Below are positions 29,975 to 39,947 of a stretch of DNA of 64,000 nucleotides, one piece after another. The stretch covers positions 124,001 through 188,000 of the forward strand of contig CAMARR010000003.1 in assembly GCA_945860915.1 (NCBI GenBank). The letters run 5' to 3'. The DNA is from Candidatus Kuenenia stuttgartensis (GTDB taxonomy: Bacteria; Planctomycetota; GCA-002687715; CAIWVZ01). Below the pieces are notes generated by a model. The model searched no databases, was not told the DNA's origin, and worked only from the letters and a program-made list of their open reading frames with translations. The stretch's first letter is position 1, and each line of letters opens with the position of its first letter. The translations under genes were made by a program, and so were the position numbers.

Positions 29975-32320
29975 ATGCACCAACGTGAAACCACATCTCT
30001 CGAGCTGGTCGCCGTTCTGATCCTACTATGGACTGGGTCGTTCGTGTCTATCGCGCAACAGCCCGCCGCGTCCGACACGTTCGAAAAGGAAGTTCGCCCA
30101 CTCTTCGCAACACACTGCGTGTCTTGCCACGGTGGTGAGAGCCCCGACGCCGGACTCGATTTCACGTTCGCCCGCGGTGGCATGCCGACCTCCGATGCGG
30201 GGGTGGCGGTTGTTGACAGAAAGGAACCGAACAAGAGTCGGATACTCAAGGCAATTTCCTACGCGGACCCCGACCTCCGTATGCCACCGGACGGACGGCT
30301 CCCCGACGCGGCAATCGCTGCATTCACGGCGTGGGTTGGCTCGGGGGCCTATACACCACCTCCCACGGCCATGCCGCCTCCCAAAGCCACCTCGCGACCC
30401 GAAGGGGTCGGCGATCACTGGGCGTTCCAACCCCGAAGCAAACCAGCACTCTCGTCAACTTGGATTGACGACGCGATCGACATCAAGCTCAGAGAGCGTG
30501 GTCTCACTCGGAACCCGGAGGCGGACCGCCGCACGTGGATTCGGAGAGTTACGTTCGACCTCACTGGCCTGCCTCCAACGGTGCAGGAAATCTCAGCGCT
30601 CCTCGATGACACGTCACCAGACGCGCCAGCGCTCGTCGTGGACCGACTCCTCGCGTCACCGGCTTATGGGGAACGCTTCGGACGCAAGTGGCTCGACGTT
30701 GCGAGGTATGCGGACTCGAATGGCCTCGACGAGAATCTCGCCATCGCGAACGCATGGCGATACCGGGACTGGGTGGTTCGCGCCATCAACAGTGATCTCC
30801 CGTACGACCGATTCTTGACTCTTCAGATTGCAGGTGACCTCGCTGGCGGCGAAGGCGAATCAGATCGCGATCGTCGAGACCGCCTCATCGCCACAGGCTT
30901 CTTGGCGATCGGACCCAAGATGCTCGCCGAACAGGACAAAGAGAAACTCCGGATGGACACCGTCGACGAACAAGTTGACGTCGCGTCCAAAGCCTTCCTC
31001 GGACTAACCGTCGCGTGCGCCCGCTGCCACGACCACAAATTTGATCCTATATCGACAGAAGACTATTACGCGATGGCGGGCGTCTTCCGTTCAACGAAGT
31101 CCTTCGCCAACCTCGCATTCGTTTCTCGCTGGAATTCACATGATCTTTCGAACAAAGAAGAGATCGACGCGCGGGCAACGTGGGACCGGGAACACACCAT
31201 CAAGGAGGCGGCACTGCGATCCGCTCATGCCGCCACCCTTCGTTCACTGCTCCTCCCGTCATCTCGACTGAAAGCCAACATTGCCGTGGGCGCCGCGAGA
31301 CGATCTGAGTTGGCGGCCCATGATGTACGCCGGCCTCCGCCGGCTGAACAAGCGCCTGGAGTTGCTGAAGGCGAGGTGGGCAATGTTGCAGTTCATTTGC
31401 GCGGCAGCCACCTCAGTCTTGGTGCATCTCGCATTGCACGCGGGCCACTTGCCCTTTGGGACGACTCGCTCAGCCGGCCCGAGATCCCGCCGTCGAGTTC
31501 TGGGCGCCTCGCCCTCGCGCAGTGGATGACCGATCCGCGACATCCTCTCGTGGCGAGAGTCGCCGCCAATCGAGCGTGGGCTGCGTTCTTTGGAACGGGG
31601 CTCGTTCGAACTCCATCGAACTTCGGACTGCGTGGCGAGACTCCGACACACCCAGAGCTCCTCGATGCACTCGCGGATCACCTCGTTGCGCACAAATGGT
31701 CGATGAAGTCGTTGCATCGAAGCATCGTATTGTCCGCCACGTACCGTCAGGCGACTGCGACGGTCATCGACGAGCGCGATCCGGATCATCGGTGGCTGGC
31801 AGGATTCCCGCGGCGCCGACTCGATGCCGAGCAGCTTCGGGACGCCTACCTCAGTTACTCAGGCGAACTGGACTCGACACGGGGTGGATCGCTTCTCGAT
31901 GTCGGTGAGGGCGACTATGTGACCAATGATCAATCGCAAGATAAGGGTCGCTACGACCTGCCACGACGCACGCTGTATCTGCCCGTTATTCGCAACGCAG
32001 CCTACGACTATCTAACGACGTTTGACTTTGGAGATCCCTCGCTCCCGATGGATGGGCGCCCGACGACCATCGTCCCAGCGCAAGCGCTCTGGCTTCTGAA
32101 TTCTCCCTTCGTCCAGGCCCGATCGTCGGCTCTCACTGCGTGGGCCACCAAGTCCGCCGATACAACAGCCGCGCGCATCTGCGCGCTGTACGAACGCGTC
32201 ACCGGTCGCCTGCCCAATCCGGACGAGTTCCGGCGCGCGGAGGCCTACCTCCAAGATGCGCCTCTCGATCGCTTTGTCCGAGTCCTCTTGGCGTCAGATG
32301 CCGCGATCTTTTTGAAATAG
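29975..32320 (+). CDS. Planctomycete PSD1 domain-containing protein (cytochrome c-type plus DUF1549 plus DUF1553)
   Basis: FEKEVRPLFATHCVSCHGGESPDAGLDF (CxxCH); WLDVARYADSNGLDENL (DUF1549); SGRLALAQWMTDPRHPLVARVAANRAWAAFFGTGLVRTPSNFG (DUF1553). ATG at 29975. Confidence 0.92.
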   Translation: MHQRETTSLELVAVLILLWTGSFVSIAQQPAASDTFEKEVRPLFATHCVSCHGGESPDAGLDFTFARGGMPTSDAGVAVVDRKEPNKSRILKAISYADPDLRMPPDGRLPDAAIAAFTAWVGSGAYTPPPTAMPPPKATSRPEGVGDHWAFQPRSKPALSSTWIDDAIDIKLRERGLTRNPEADRRTWIRRVTFDLTGLPPTVQEISALLDDTSPDAPALVVDRLLASPAYGERFGRKWLDVARYADSNGLDENLAIANAWRYRDWVVRAINSDLPYDRFLTLQIAGDLAGGEGESDRDRRDRLIATGFLAIGPKMLAEQDKEKLRMDTVDEQVDVASKAFLGLTVACARCHDHKFDPISTEDYYAMAGVFRSTKSFANLAFVSRWNSHDLSNKEEIDARATWDREHTIKEAALRSAHAATLRSLLLPSSRLKANIAVGAARRSELAAHDVRRPPPAEQAPGVAEGEVGNVAVHLRGSHLSLGASRIARGPLALWDDSLSRPEIPPSSSGRLALAQWMTDPRHPLVARVAANRAWAAFFGTGLVRTPSNFGLRGETPTHPELLDALADHLVAHKWSMKSLHRSIVLSATYRQATATVIDERDPDHRWLAGFPRRRLDAEQLRDAYLSYSGELDSTRGGSLLDVGEGDYVTNDQSQDKGRYDLPRRTLYLPVIRNAAYDYLTTFDFGDPSLPMDGRPTTIVPAQALWLLNSPFVQARSSALTAWATKSADTTAARICALYERVTGRLPNPDEFRRAEAYLQDAPLDRFVRVLLASDAAIFLK

Positions 32321-32325
32321 GTTCC

Positions 32326-33711
32326 ATGACGCACCAACTTTCACGACGCGAGCTCCTGAGATCAGCTGCGATCCAACTTGGCGCACTCACGTTGATCGGG
32401 CGGACTCCGGGGACAGCGTCATTACAGGATCCAGTCGTCGCGGCTCGATGTCTGCCCGTGCGCGCCAAACGCGTGATCTTCCTGTTCATGCATGGGGGAC
32501 CGTCGCAGGTCGACACTTTTGATTGGAAGCCGCTCCTCGAGCGCGACAATGGCAAGCCGCTGCCTTTCGCCAAACCACGCGTACAGTTCGCTCAAACCGG
32601 CAACCTTCTTAAGTCACCATGGAAGTTCGCGCAACATGGCGAATCGGGCGCGTGGGTAAGCGAGCTCTTTCCCCACATCGCGCGCCGGGTGGATGACCTT
32701 TGTTTCATCAAGTCCCTGCACGGAACGAATTCAGCGCACGGCGGAGCCCTTCTCAGCCTGCATACAGGAACCGACACCTTCGTCCGTCCATCTATGGGAT
32801 CGTGGATTCTTCATGGCCTTGGCACCGAGAACCGGGACCTTCCAGGATTCATCACGATTTCACCCACGCTCGGTCACGGCGGTGTGCAGAACTGGTCTTC
32901 AGCGTTCCTTCCAGGATCCACACAAGGATCTCCAGTGGGGCGCTCGGGGCTTCCCGCGAAGGAAGCACGACTGCGACACCTGACTGACCCCTCGCGGCTC
33001 CCTGAGGCACAGGCCGAAGACCTTCGGCTGTTACGCGATCTCAATTCTGCCAGTCGCACATCGGCGTCGCATTCCCCGATGCTTGACGCGCAACTTGATG
33101 CGTTCGAGCTGGCGTACCGCATGCAGTCCGAGGCACCGTCCGCGTTCGACGTTTCCAAGGAGTCTGTAGAAACGCAGAAGCTCTATGGCATCGACCAGCC
33201 GACGACCGAAGACTTCGGTCGGCAGTGCCTTCTTGCGCGTCGTCTTTCAGAGCGAGGGGTTCGATTTGTTCAGTGCAGTCATTCCTACAAGTGGGACCAA
33301 CACGAGAACTTGAAGGCCGGCCATGCCAAGAACGCAGCCGAAGTCGATCTCCCGATCGCCGGTCTTTTGACCGACCTTAAGTCGCGCGACCTCTTGAAGG
33401 ACACCCTAGTCCTTTGGGCCGGCGAGTTTGGCCGCACGCCGACGGCACAGGGCAAAGATGGACGCGACCACAATCCGCACGGGTTCACCATCTGGATGGC
33501 TGGTGGCGGAGTGAAACCGGGCTTCTCCTACGGCGCCACCGACGACTACGGTTTCTATGCAACGCAGGACAAAGTCCACATCCACGATCTGCACGCCACG
33601 ATTCTCGCCCTCCTAGGCTTGGATCACGAAAAACTCACGCACCGCTATGCTGGACGTGATTTCCGATTGACTGACGTTTCAGGGCGAATTATCAAAGAGA
33701 CCTTCGCCTAG
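32326..33711 (+). CDS. DUF1501 domain-containing TAT-exported protein
   Basis: TAT signal SRRELLRSAAIQLGALTL; VIFLFMHGGPSQVDTFDWKP; WAGEFGRTPTAQGKDGRDHNPHGFTIWMAGGGVKPG. Confidence 0.94.
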   Translation: MTHQLSRRELLRSAAIQLGALTLIGRTPGTASLQDPVVAARCLPVRAKRVIFLFMHGGPSQVDTFDWKPLLERDNGKPLPFAKPRVQFAQTGNLLKSPWKFAQHGESGAWVSELFPHIARRVDDLCFIKSLHGTNSAHGGALLSLHTGTDTFVRPSMGSWILHGLGTENRDLPGFITISPTLGHGGVQNWSSAFLPGSTQGSPVGRSGLPAKEARLRHLTDPSRLPEAQAEDLRLLRDLNSASRTSASHSPMLDAQLDAFELAYRMQSEAPSAFDVSKESVETQKLYGIDQPTTEDFGRQCLLARRLSERGVRFVQCSHSYKWDQHENLKAGHAKNAAEVDLPIAGLLTDLKSRDLLKDTLVLWAGEFGRTPTAQGKDGRDHNPHGFTIWMAGGGVKPGFSYGATDDYGFYATQDKVHIHDLHATILALLGLDHEKLTHRYAGRDFRLTDVSGRIIKETFA

Positions 33712-33722
33712 AAATGACGCGA

Positions 33723-33744
33723 GGGGCGCGGTTGCCCGCACCCC
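33723..33744. terminator. Candidate hairpin between convergent genes
   Basis: GGGGcGCGG-ttgc-CCGCaCCCC inverted repeat with one mismatch; no strong T tract. Confidence 0.45.
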
Positions 33745-33770
33745 CCGACATCACGAATCGTCAGCCGTGA

Positions 33771-35504
33771 TCAGAACGACTGAAAGTCGTAGTTCCCAGG
33801 CACCGTGAGGCTTGGGATAAACAGGATGGAGCCGACGCCCGCCACGAGCGACGACGTACGTCCCGCTCCAAGTGCGACTTGGAGGTAGTAGTCGCGCCAC
33901 GTGTGAGTCAAAGCAGATGGCGATCCCGACCCACCCGGGGCGAAGGTCGTGTTACCTGCTGAATCGTTAGAGCCGAGGCTGCCACGGCAGATTCCGAGCC
34001 ACTGCGCATCACCTCCCGCAAGGAGCGTCTGTGGATTCGGCATAATGCCGTTGAGGCCTGTGAGGGACACAACGCCGGTGGTCGCATCGAACGTGATCTG
34101 GTAGCTATTCGCCGTCGTCGGCTCGCCCGCGTACGGGACGTTGTTGTAGTTAACTGACACCAAACCTGGTGCAGGACTCGTGACGTTAACGGACCCAAGT
34201 CCGCCCGGACCGGCAAGAGCCGGATTCAGATCTGTCCAGAAGCCAACCGATGCGGGGGCTGTGATGGCCGCAGCGGTGGTTGGTAGCGCCGACGTGTTGC
34301 TTGTGCCGAAGGTCACACGGCCGTTCGACTGCACGTAGAATTGCGTGTAGTTCACGCCGTAGAACGGGATGCTCGACGCAAAGCAGTACGGAAGCGCTGC
34401 GACGTTGATCAACGTACCCACGGTATCTGCGGTTGGTCCTGCAATGGTCGTGAGCGGCGGAGCAGAAATCGCGTGGTACTCCGTTGCCTGAGAAACACGA
34501 AGCGTCGACGCCGCCGTCAGATCGATGGCAACCGACTGCACGGAGAAGTCCGTCGCGGCAGAAAATGAGAACGGGGATGTGAATCCAAAGGACGTCGCGC
34601 CTGGGAATGATGGGAATGGCGACGCGAATGCGCCATTGACGAAGAAAATCGGGCCTCCGAGATTCATGTTCACGATCTGGCCGTCCACGAGCGTGAGACC
34701 CGAGGGAACAAGGGGCAGCGGCGAAACCGCAACATCCCAGTTGGATCCAAGCAGCGTCGTATTCAACGTGATACTGCCGGTAACTGGAACCACTGGAGTG
34801 CAGGCGTAGATCGGCTGAGTCACCGACGTCGGCACATACGCGGTGCCATTCGTGTTATTGACCTTAAGCGACAACTTGGCTTGATTGGTCTGGAACTGCG
34901 GGGATGAAATTGCACCGACATCGAACAGCATGTTCGGGCGCTGATTCGGGGGGGTCACCGACTGCAATGGGTTTCCACAGACCCCTGCGGCATCTGCGTG
35001 ATAATTGCGCGCGGACACAAATGACGTGGCGCTCTGATTAAAAATGCAGTTGGTGGTGAAAGAAGCATTATTGAAGCACGTCTCGACGACGACGTTGGAA
35101 ACACCATCCCAGATGAGAGGCGCCGAGAACACATGCGGGATCTGCCCCGCTGCGGGGACATAGTTTGGGCTTGAAAACACAGTCGGCACTCCGGCGATCC
35201 ATACGGAAGCGTTGGTTGCGGTAGTCAATCCCGCGCCGAGAGTAAAGTTGTTAAGCCCAACAGGATTCGCCGTGACGCAGTCGAATGCGAGTGAGTTGAT
35301 GGGGCCTGGAAGCACTCCCGCGGCAGTCAGCTCGCTAGCGAGAATCACGTACTGGTCACGCGATCCCCACCAGTAGTTGCCGTATGGTGCCGGATACGAT
35401 GTTGTTGTGTTGAGGGTTGATCCCGTTCCGATCGGCACCAAAAATTGTGCAGACGCGGGGAGTCCGATGGCAATTGCTGCCGCGACCATTGCGAACTTCT
35501 TCAT
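33771..35504 (-). CDS. Large secreted protein, unknown (possible nidogen-like segment)
   Basis: Signal peptide MKKFAMVAAAIAIGLPASAQ (ATG at 35504; ORF extends to 35615); FYVQSNGRVTFGTSN...SVGFWTDLNP...YQITFDATTGVVSLTG. Confidence 0.75.
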   Translation of the reverse strand: MKKFAMVAAAIAIGLPASAQFLVPIGTGSTLNTTTSYPAPYGNYWWGSRDQYVILASELTAAGVLPGPINSLAFDCVTANPVGLNNFTLGAGLTTATNASVWIAGVPTVFSSPNYVPAAGQIPHVFSAPLIWDGVSNVVVETCFNNASFTTNCIFNQSATSFVSARNYHADAAGVCGNPLQSVTPPNQRPNMLFDVGAISSPQFQTNQAKLSLKVNNTNGTAYVPTSVTQPIYACTPVVPVTGSITLNTTLLGSNWDVAVSPLPLVPSGLTLVDGQIVNMNLGGPIFFVNGAFASPFPSFPGATSFGFTSPFSFSAATDFSVQSVAIDLTAASTLRVSQATEYHAISAPPLTTIAGPTADTVGTLINVAALPYCFASSIPFYGVNYTQFYVQSNGRVTFGTSNTSALPTTAAAITAPASVGFWTDLNPALAGPGGLGSVNVTSPAPGLVSVNYNNVPYAGEPTTANSYQITFDATTGVVSLTGLNGIMPNPQTLLAGGDAQWLGICRGSLGSNDSAGNTTFAPGGSGSPSALTHTWRDYYLQVALGAGRTSSLVAGVGSILFIPSLTVPGNYDFQSF

Positions 35505-35699
35505 GGCGTGTCCTTTGATTATCGGAGCAGTGCTTGCGGCGACCCATTCGGCGAAATGCCGCCTAGATCCCCGGATAGGGCATCTGCTTCCCTGAGGCCA
35601 TTGTAGACAGACCATGGTGGAAAAAGAAGGTCAAGTCATGTTAGGCCCGCCGGTTACGTGTCATAGCCCGAATCGCCGCGCCGCAGTCGTAAGATCGGA

Positions 35700-36458
35700 T
35701 CAACGCGCCGAACTAGGAACCCACAGCTCGAGTGCGGCAATGAGCAAGATGACGCCTGAAATCACCACGTAGGCGCCGCCGGCGGCGATCATGACAAAGA
35801 CGTATTCGACACTCCCCCGTGCCAGCCATTGGGCCGCGAAATCGGCGAGAAGCCCGAGGCACAACCCCAATGTCAGCCAACTCTTAAGCGTGGCGCCGAA
35901 TCGCGTCGCCCACAGCAGCGCGAGCATCCCAATCGAGAGGGTCGCCAATGCGAGGAGGTGGGCATGGGCCGAGGCCACCAAAATCGGTGTCGGTACGGGG
36001 TCAATCACGGTGGGGAACACGACTTTCTTGACGTCGTCCCAAAACTCCAAGGGCAGCTTCTCGCCAATCTTCGACTCATCAGTGGACTTACGTCCGTGGC
36101 ACGACACACATCGCAGCGCCAGAATCTCGGCTGGCGCTTCAGCCCCAAGCACCGGCTCATCGTAAAGTTCATTAGGGCTTTTGCTTGTAATCCACTTGAG
36201 GAGGATCTTGCGCTCAGGGTCCGGGAGCTCGGGCGGGTGATTGCGCAGGAGCGCGGATTCAAGGGGCGGTGCGAGGCGAACCCCGTGATAGGCGCCCTTT
36301 AAGTCATCTAGCGAGACGCCGGGCTTCGAGTCCCTATTCTGGTGATGATCTTCCAAGTGCGCCATCGACGCCCAAAGTCCCCCCGCGATCACAACGAGGA
36401 GGCATGTCACCCCAAGTCGTGCCGGGATCGGGAGGTCTCTGAGGCGCCACGTTGTCAC
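35700..36458 (-). CDS. Membrane-anchored protein with one c-type heme motif and C-terminal TM bundle
   Basis: LALRCVSCHGRKS (CxxCH), N-terminal TM and 3-4 C-terminal TM segments; 4-nt overlap with upstream Gfo gene. Confidence 0.8.
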   Translation of the reverse strand: MTTWRLRDLPIPARLGVTCLLVVIAGGLWASMAHLEDHHQNRDSKPGVSLDDLKGAYHGVRLAPPLESALLRNHPPELPDPERKILLKWITSKSPNELYDEPVLGAEAPAEILALRCVSCHGRKSTDESKIGEKLPLEFWDDVKKVVFPTVIDPVPTPILVASAHAHLLALATLSIGMLALLWATRFGATLKSWLTLGLCLGLLADFAAQWLARGSVEYVFVMIAAGGAYVVISGVILLIAALELWVPSSAR

Positions 36459-37690
36459 TTGGGCATGTCCTTGAATTGTTGTTCCGAGAGTTTCTGTTCT
36501 ACGCCCGTCTGGAGGGCCTGATGGGCCGCCAGCACCACAAGTCCCACTCGATACCCCTCATCGGCACTACAGACCGACGGCTTTGACTCCGTAACGCTGC
36601 GAACAAAATCGGCGAGGGGGTAATAGAGCGGCGGCTCGGGAAGGCCTACACCATCTTTCAGCTTGTTTTGCGCCGCGAGTTTCGTCGCGTCGGCGATCAA
36701 CGTGATGCCCTGCTCATCGTGGAATTGCTCGCGATTGGCGTAAACCTCCCACCCTTGGGTCGGTGCGTCGGCTTCCTTGAACATCCAACCGGCATTCCAA
36801 GCCAACTTGATGGTTGCCATTTCGCCGGTGTAGAGCTCGTAAGCCCCCTCGAACGAATTGGCAATGGTGGCGTCATATGCGAAACGGACGCCATCTGGAA
36901 ACACCATCTCACAGCTCACCGTGTCGTGCACCTTGCGGCCGTCCTGATGAAGACGAATTGAGCCGCTGGCGCGCACAGAAGTCGGATACGCATTCAAGAA
37001 CCAGTGGACAGCGTCAAATTGCGAGACACCCACCTCGCCTAAGAGTCCAAGCGACACATCGGGATTGAGACGCCAATTGACATCCGCCTCCTCTGCGCTG
37101 CTTGGCGCGGGAAATCGCCATGTCATTTTCTTGCGATACTGCGCCCGTACCGTCGCCAGAGTTCGAAGTGTTCCCGATCGGACAAACGTGCGCGCCAGCT
37201 GGTACACGGGATTCGAACGCGCTCCCATCCCCGTTTGAAACACTGCTTTGGACGCGCGCGCTGCGCGTGTAATCGCGACCAAGTCTTCCATCGTGTGCGC
37301 GAGCGGCGCTTCACAATACACGTGTTTCCCGGCGCCGAGAGAATCCACCGCTACCGCGCGGTGCAAATGCGTCGGTGTCGCCACGATGACGGCTTCAACC
37401 GATTTCACCTTGTCCAACATCTCTTTGTGGCTCGCGAAGCCCTCGGCGCCTTGCGCGCGACGCAGGCCGGCGTCGAGGCGACCTTTGCTCGAATCGACTA
37501 GGGCGACGATTCTCACGCCCGCGATCTTGGCGAGCTCGGCGAGAATCGCCCGGCCTTGTCGGCCTACGCCGACGAGCGCCACGTTGAGTGGTGCTTTCGC
37601 CGCATAGGGAAGCAACATTTCGAGCGACGGGTTCAGCGCCAACATGGCAGCCGATGCTCCAAGAAAGTCACGACGCGATGGGGATGTCAT
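36455..37690 (-). CDS. Gfo/Idh/MocA family oxidoreductase, TAT-type N-terminus
   Basis: SRRDFLGASAAMLAL; LNVALVGVGRQGRAILAELA; ATPTHLHRAVAVDSLGAGKHVYCEAPLAHT. Confidence 0.9.
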   Translation of the reverse strand: MTSPSRRDFLGASAAMLALNPSLEMLLPYAAKAPLNVALVGVGRQGRAILAELAKIAGVRIVALVDSSKGRLDAGLRRAQGAEGFASHKEMLDKVKSVEAVIVATPTHLHRAVAVDSLGAGKHVYCEAPLAHTMEDLVAITRAARASKAVFQTGMGARSNPVYQLARTFVRSGTLRTLATVRAQYRKKMTWRFPAPSSAEEADVNWRLNPDVSLGLLGEVGVSQFDAVHWFLNAYPTSVRASGSIRLHQDGRKVHDTVSCEMVFPDGVRFAYDATIANSFEGAYELYTGEMATIKLAWNAGWMFKEADAPTQGWEVYANREQFHDEQGITLIADATKLAAQNKLKDGVGLPEPPLYYPLADFVRSVTESKPSVCSADEGYRVGLVVLAAHQALQTGVEQKLSEQQFKDMPK

Positions 37691-38528
37691 GGGCGAAGAT
37701 CTCCGCCCCTGATCGTGAGGCGTGTTGGTTTGGACTCAAGTCGAAGCGCCCCACGGGATGTGAGTCGCTCATGTGTGCGCAAAGACCGGGGGGAACAACG
37801 AGGCTTTGATTCACAAGGAGAGCCGTAGACCAAATTTCCGCTGTGGCCCCGGATGGCGCGATGATCGCGACACCACGGCTCGTGACGAGCGGTTGCTGGC
37901 TCCGTGGGTCGACGACGTGTGATTCGCCCAAGATGTGCATCTGCGAATCAGCCCGCGACACCGAAAGTGCTTCGTCGCACAGATTCACGGATGCACCGCC
38001 AGGAACCAAAACACGGAATCCGGGCTGGCCGAGTGGATGCCCAATCGCAACCACGCTGCTCGTCCCTCCATGCATCAGCGCGCAATCCACGCCCGACTCC
38101 CGCAGGACCCTCGCGGCGCGATCTAGGGCGAACCCCTTGGCGATGGCCCCGAAATCGAGTCGCACGTTAGGTCGTCGAAACGCAACGGTGCGCACGTCGA
38201 CATTAATCAAAACGTCGGCCATGGAGGTTCCTAGGCCGGAACCCGCCGTGACATCGAAAGCGCCGGAGGTCGCGCTCCAACCCGATTCACAGGCCATGAT
38301 GAGCTCAAGAAACTCGAGTGATACGGGAACGGCGCCACGAGGCGCGAGGCGCACGACCCGAGACACCTCGCTATCGGTTCGAAAGCGATTCCACGCGGCA
38401 TCGCACGACTCGATTTCCGACAGTGCCAACTCCCCCGCCGCTCGAAGTTTGACGGGGTCATCACCTGCGAGCACGATCTCAAAGCGTGTTGCCATAGCGG
38501 CAACCGCAAGTCGGACCAATTCGGTCAC
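37668..38528 (-). CDS. apbE: ApbE-family FAD:protein FMN transferase, no evident signal peptide
   Basis: MATRFEIV, VRLDFGAIAKGFALDRAARVL, CALMHGGTSSVVAIG, HVVDPRSQQP typical of ApbE. Confidence 0.9.
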   Translation of the reverse strand: MTELVRLAVAAMATRFEIVLAGDDPVKLRAAGELALSEIESCDAAWNRFRTDSEVSRVVRLAPRGAVPVSLEFLELIMACESGWSATSGAFDVTAGSGLGTSMADVLINVDVRTVAFRRPNVRLDFGAIAKGFALDRAARVLRESGVDCALMHGGTSSVVAIGHPLGQPGFRVLVPGGASVNLCDEALSVSRADSQMHILGESHVVDPRSQQPLVTSRGVAIIAPSGATAEIWSTALLVNQSLVVPPGLCAHMSDSHPVGRFDLSPNQHASRSGAEIFAHDIPIAS

Positions 38529-39838
38529 GCCTGCGCGGCCTTCCGCGTCTTAGGATCGAAGGTCCAAGCGCTGCCGCCCCAAATGGAACGTGTCGCGAGG
38601 TCGACGATAACCATGATCTTCGACGCGAGTTCAACCTGACTCTGGTTGGGCTTGCGTGTCCGAACGCATCGCAACCAGTCGAGGCGCAATTCGTCCTGCT
38701 CGCTTATCCCCTCGCACTGGATCGTCTTCTCTTCGATGTCGTCGGAGAATACCCGCTCTGGGCGAAGGACGCAGTTGTTGCCACCGAGGAAGATGTTCGC
38801 TTGGTGACCCCGAATCATGACTTCCAAGCCTGATTCGTTGCAAACCGACCCCATCACGATCATGGTGTGCCCGCCTTCGAATTCAACGGTCAACATCACC
38901 TGGTCCTGATTCTCCATCTTCAGATCGCTGTAGCGACCACCCGACGCGGAAACACGAACCGGCCAGCCCATTTTTGCGGCCCAAACGAGGGGCGTCATCT
39001 GATGGACCAAGAGATCGCCGATGATGCCTGTCGACCAACGGCGATACCGGCGCCAACGATGGAAGATCTCGGTGTCGAAGTCGGCTTTGCCATTCGGCCC
39101 GCACCACATGTCCCAATCGAGCATTTCTCCTGGTGCGATCTTGGGATCAATGTCGTAGAGCCACTCGCCCGCCTTCGAGTTGCGGCAATAGCTTGTCTGC
39201 AACATGGTGATGTGCCCGAGCACACCCGATTCCACGAGCTTTCGGGCCTCGCGATATCGCGGGAGCATCATGTACTGTGTCCCGACCTGAACGAGTCGGT
39301 CTGACTTGGCAACGGCATCCGAAATGCGAAACGCGTCTTCCATCTTGAGCGTCATGGGCTTTTCGACATACACGTCTTTGCCCGCACCCAAACCATCGAT
39401 CACGTTCTGCGCGTGCCAGTGCTCAGGCGTTGCCATGAGCACTGCATGAACATCTTCATTCTTGAGGAGTTCGCGATAGTCACGGTAGCCGCGGACCGTG
39501 TTGCCTTGAGTTTTTGACGCGCGCGCGACCCAATTGTCGAGGCGAGGTTTCGCAACGTCCGACATCGCGGTAATGACGACCTTCTCCTTGCCCTTCTTGT
39601 TGAAGTTCATGAAGGCCTCGACGTGGCCGCCACCCATGCCGCCGACTCCCACAACTGCCAATCGAATCGGCTCGTCGGGCTTGAGCGGTACAGGCGAACG
39701 GATGACGGCTGGTTCGGAAGTCGTTCCGGACCCATGCGCGCAACCAGCGAGCGAGACCGCGGCTAGGCCAGCAGTCGTCAAAAGAAAGTCGCGGCGAGAG
39801 GATGAAGTGGGCTGCGCGTCACGCGGAGAATGGGTCAT
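38525..39838 (-). CDS. Gfo/Idh/MocA family oxidoreductase, TAT lipoprotein-type N-terminus
   Basis: SRRDFLLTTAGLAAVSLAGCAHG (twin-Arg plus lipobox LAGC); LAVVGVGGMGGGHVEAF; ATPEHWHAQNVIDGLGAGKDVYVEKPMT. Confidence 0.92.
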   Translation of the reverse strand: MTHSPRDAQPTSSSRRDFLLTTAGLAAVSLAGCAHGSGTTSEPAVIRSPVPLKPDEPIRLAVVGVGGMGGGHVEAFMNFNKKGKEKVVITAMSDVAKPRLDNWVARASKTQGNTVRGYRDYRELLKNEDVHAVLMATPEHWHAQNVIDGLGAGKDVYVEKPMTLKMEDAFRISDAVAKSDRLVQVGTQYMMLPRYREARKLVESGVLGHITMLQTSYCRNSKAGEWLYDIDPKIAPGEMLDWDMWCGPNGKADFDTEIFHRWRRYRRWSTGIIGDLLVHQMTPLVWAAKMGWPVRVSASGGRYSDLKMENQDQVMLTVEFEGGHTMIVMGSVCNESGLEVMIRGHQANIFLGGNNCVLRPERVFSDDIEEKTIQCEGISEQDELRLDWLRCVRTRKPNQSQVELASKIMVIVDLATRSIWGGSAWTFDPKTRKAAQA

Positions 39839-39856
39839 GAGTAGCTCCGAAAACGA

Positions 39857-39898
39857 CCAACGCCTCGTCGGGAGATCATCTCCGGACGAAGGCGTTGG
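39857..39898 (-). terminator. Strong hairpin between MFS and Gfo/Idh genes (terminator or attenuator)
   Basis: CCAACGCCT/AGGCGTTGG outer 9-bp stem plus CGTC/GACG and GGAG/CTCC inner stems; on the minus strand followed by TCGTTTTCGGAG, then the ATG at 39838. Confidence 0.75.
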
Positions 39899-39947
39899 AT
39901 TCTAGAGGATCGGGTGGCTTCGGTCGACCCCTTCCAGCGTGAATTAC

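Noticed and set aside
31240-31400. Possible compensating frameshifts in the middle of the PSD1/DUF1553 gene
   Set aside because: The region is short and variable, but the main frame resumes conserved sequence (VAVHLRGSHLSLG) without a stop; no repeat or homopolymer marks an error.
33751-33770. TCACG...CGTGA inverted repeat near the convergent stop region
   Set aside because: Only 5 bp with a 10-nt loop; expected by chance.
37843-38553. 236-aa plus-strand ORF opposite apbE
   Set aside because: Shadow ORF; the ApbE motifs on the minus strand are unambiguous.
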